Positions 62,018 through 64,000 of a stretch of 64,000 bases of DNA are shown here, in pieces (the stretch's first letter is position 1; every line of letters starts with the position of its first letter). The position numbers and the translations under genes are program-made. The notes beneath the pieces were generated by a model. It was not told the DNA's origin, did no database searches, and was given only the letters and a program-made list of their open reading frames with translations. Source of the stretch: Sinohyriopsis cumingii (Eukaryota; Mollusca; Bivalvia; Unionida; Unionidae); the NCBI GenBank assembly GCA_028554795.2, contig CM068825.1, forward strand, positions 98,325,451 to 98,389,450, given 5' to 3'.

Positions 62018-62279
62018 TAGTTTGGGGGCTAAGGGAGAATTAAGGTAGGAGCATTTTTTTAAAATTGTTAATCCCTATGTTGGTCGATTAGTTTGCTTTA
62101 CTGATCAACTGACGCTATGAGAGAACGGGAGGGAGCGACATTCGGACATTTTCCTATTTAATTATTTAACAATAGAACATTATTATCGGTTTAAGAAACA
62201 TAACAACAACAAATCATTAAATACATTACAGAAGATGTGTCTTGCAAGTAAGAAATTTACCATAAAGTGTTTTTGTGTT

Positions 62280-62318
<39 letters not shown>

Positions 62319-63055
62319 GTGTGTGTTTGCACAATTTTGCTGTACAATAAATGGTAAGAAATACGTTTTCACTTCAGCAGATTTTAACACTGTTGACCTT
62401 AGCATGATACTTACCGTAAATGCATGCATCGGCTTGTATGTCGATCTCTATTACATGTCCTTTGTTGATTAAAACTTACGATCCACAGAGGATTTTTATT
62501 TCCAGGACAATATCTCCCTGCAAAGTAAATTTATTAAACACCTGACAGAAGTTGTTCTAAGAATAATGAGGGTGTACTGTAAAAATTTAACACTTTTTGT
62601 TTAAATTTATTAGGTTATACATAGACTTACTAATGTTATTTGATAATGGAATTGCCTTTTCTCTGAGTGTCAAAACTCACCAAACATACTGAAATAAATA
62701 CACTGAAGTACCCAACGGATTTATAGTTTGCTTCATTTGGTGGGCTTGAGTTGAGAATCCAAACAATGCCGTATTTGTCAAGAAACATCTTTTTAGCACC
62801 CGGTATCTATGGCAACCGTACAAAGTTCAAGTTATGATAAGTTGATTTTTCGCGCTACTTATGGAAAGGGAGACAACCATTAATATATATGGTAATGTAA
62901 GAACTGAATAGAATCCCCACTGTACACATATTAGATAGTCTTTCTTGTCCCTGTAGAGACTCATAAGCAAACGTCCACGTAAAAAACCCACCACCAAATA
63001 AGAATAATGACAATAATAATAATACTAATAATAACAATAACAATAACAAAAACAC

Positions 63056-63092
<37 letters not shown>

Positions 63093-63835
63093 TTGCTGGT
63101 AATAATTACCTCAAATCTCAGATATGTTATAAATCACCAACTGCAATGCAATAACATATATATTATTGTTTAAAAGTTATAAATCGTTTTTAAATTGTTT
63201 GAACATTAATGGTGATACGTGTAAGCGATTGTGCAACATTCGCGGCAAAAATGGAGGGCCGTTTCCGAGAGGCCTTTTTTCTCATAAGCCTGTACATCTG
63301 AACAGATAAACGAGTACAAAAAAGTTTCATCCTGCGTGATATGAAATGTGCATAATATTTAGAATATGTAAATAAATGTATTAGTTGATCCTAAGTTTGC
63401 CTTTACTGTTTCAATAAATTTTAATACAAATAAACATTTTTTACGTAAAGTTTCGTTCAAGTCATTTTGCATGGTGAAATGAACAGACAGTTTACAGAAA
63501 GTTACTGGATTCACGGCTTAGATACTTGGTATCCACATGACATTAATGATAAAGCATTATATAAAATTGAATAGAATATTGCATACATATGTATGAATTA
63601 TAAATATATACTTGCATGGATGTCTTTTTTATCTATATTTTGATTTTTTTTAAAATCCATTTTCATTTACATAATCAAGTATCCCCTCCTCATTTTTAAA
63701 CAATTAACAAATAATGGCTGTTAAATAAAGCTTTTTTGCTTTCTAAGGGAAATGTGATGGAAATGCATTATGTTGATTAATAATAACAAATTTATTGACA
63801 AATATTGCAAGCTTTCATTAATTTTAAACATTTTC
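61700..63835. other. Non-coding stretch with microsatellites
   Basis: (CT)n at about 61832-61870, (GA)n at about 61989-62014, (GT)n at about 62283-62327, and (AAT)n with variants at about 63000-63090. No gene seen. Confidence 0.7.
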
Positions 63836-63839
63836 ACAG

Positions 63840-64000
63840 AACTGGAAACGGAGAGGAACATACAGAAAACGTGACAAAATACCGGAATGTGTACAAAATC
63901 ACGAGGAAGTTTTACATGCCATTTTCTTTGGGCATATGAAAACCTATCTTAAAAATGTGTGTTCCACTTCCCGTAGTTGCTGTTCTGTGCTGATCAAAAA
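63840..64000 (+). CDS. Possible partial exon at the window edge
   Basis: Follows a pyrimidine-rich tract and cag (taaacattttcacag). In phase 0 the frame is open to the end of the window (53 codons, starting NWKRRGTYRKRDKIPECVQN). Basic N-terminal part, no recognised domain. It is given only because it runs off the end. Confidence 0.15.

Overview
The window looks like AT-rich animal nuclear DNA, most probably from a mollusc or another lophotrochozoan. This is inferred from the density of microsatellites and minisatellites, from several decayed non-LTR retrotransposons, from a SCAN-like Ty3/Gypsy gag fragment, and from tRNA-derived SINEs on both strands. There is no operon, no intact long ORF and no structural RNA gene. 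Most short open frames are chance reads through repeats.

The most interesting content is a candidate multi-exon gene on the + strand. At 4118-4230 and 4903-4936 sits a pair of exon-like segments with good splice sites. The first enters in phase 2 and leaves in phase 1, and the second (34 nt) enters in phase 1 and leaves in phase 2. From about 14.05 to 23.7 kb the same architecture recurs as five tandem genomic units. Each has a long exon (A, phase 2 to 1) and a 34-37 nt micro-exon (B, phase 1 to 2), and decayed copies continue to about 29 kb. Exon A is built from a 21-codon (63 nt) repeat present 2, 1, 2, 2 and 18 times in the five units. It ends in a tyrosine motif (SSYLEV, SSYIKV, SYFEV) directly before the donor. 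The upstream exon carries SAYERL and NPYLQM, and another exon-like segment of the same phase at 34146-34216 carries IIYHSL. I infer the cytoplasmic tail of a receptor-like protein with ITIM-like or SH2-docking tyrosines, which grows by exon-pair duplication and by repeat expansion inside an exon. The 18-repeat copy is broken by one stop codon and a 10-nt net deletion. The start, ectodomain, membrane segment and 3' end were not found.

Layout. 0-4 kb: a 20-bp minisatellite and a duplicated 165-bp segment. 4-5 kb: exon pair C/D. 5.4-7.8 kb: an unrecognised decayed coding block on both strands. 7.8-8.05 kb: SINE. 9.4-11.45 kb: dead CR1/L2-like LINE. 11.66-11.88 kb: MITE. 13.2-13.97 kb: LTR-like repeat. 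14-29 kb: exon-pair array, interrupted at 23.7-26.4 kb by two overlapping LINE copies. 29-30 kb: two SINE types. 30.6-33.5 kb: 39-bp and 48-bp minisatellites. 35.5-40.3 kb and 51.4-56.0 kb: two diverged copies of a segmental duplication. 43-44 kb: Gypsy gag fragment with primer-binding site. 45-50.6 kb: SINEs and pieces of two LINEs. 56.0-57.1 kb: 26-bp minisatellite. 57.9-58.6 kb: piggyBac-like transposase relic. 60.9-61.7 kb: second, inverted copy of the LTR-like repeat. The rest is non-coding AT-rich sequence with microsatellites.
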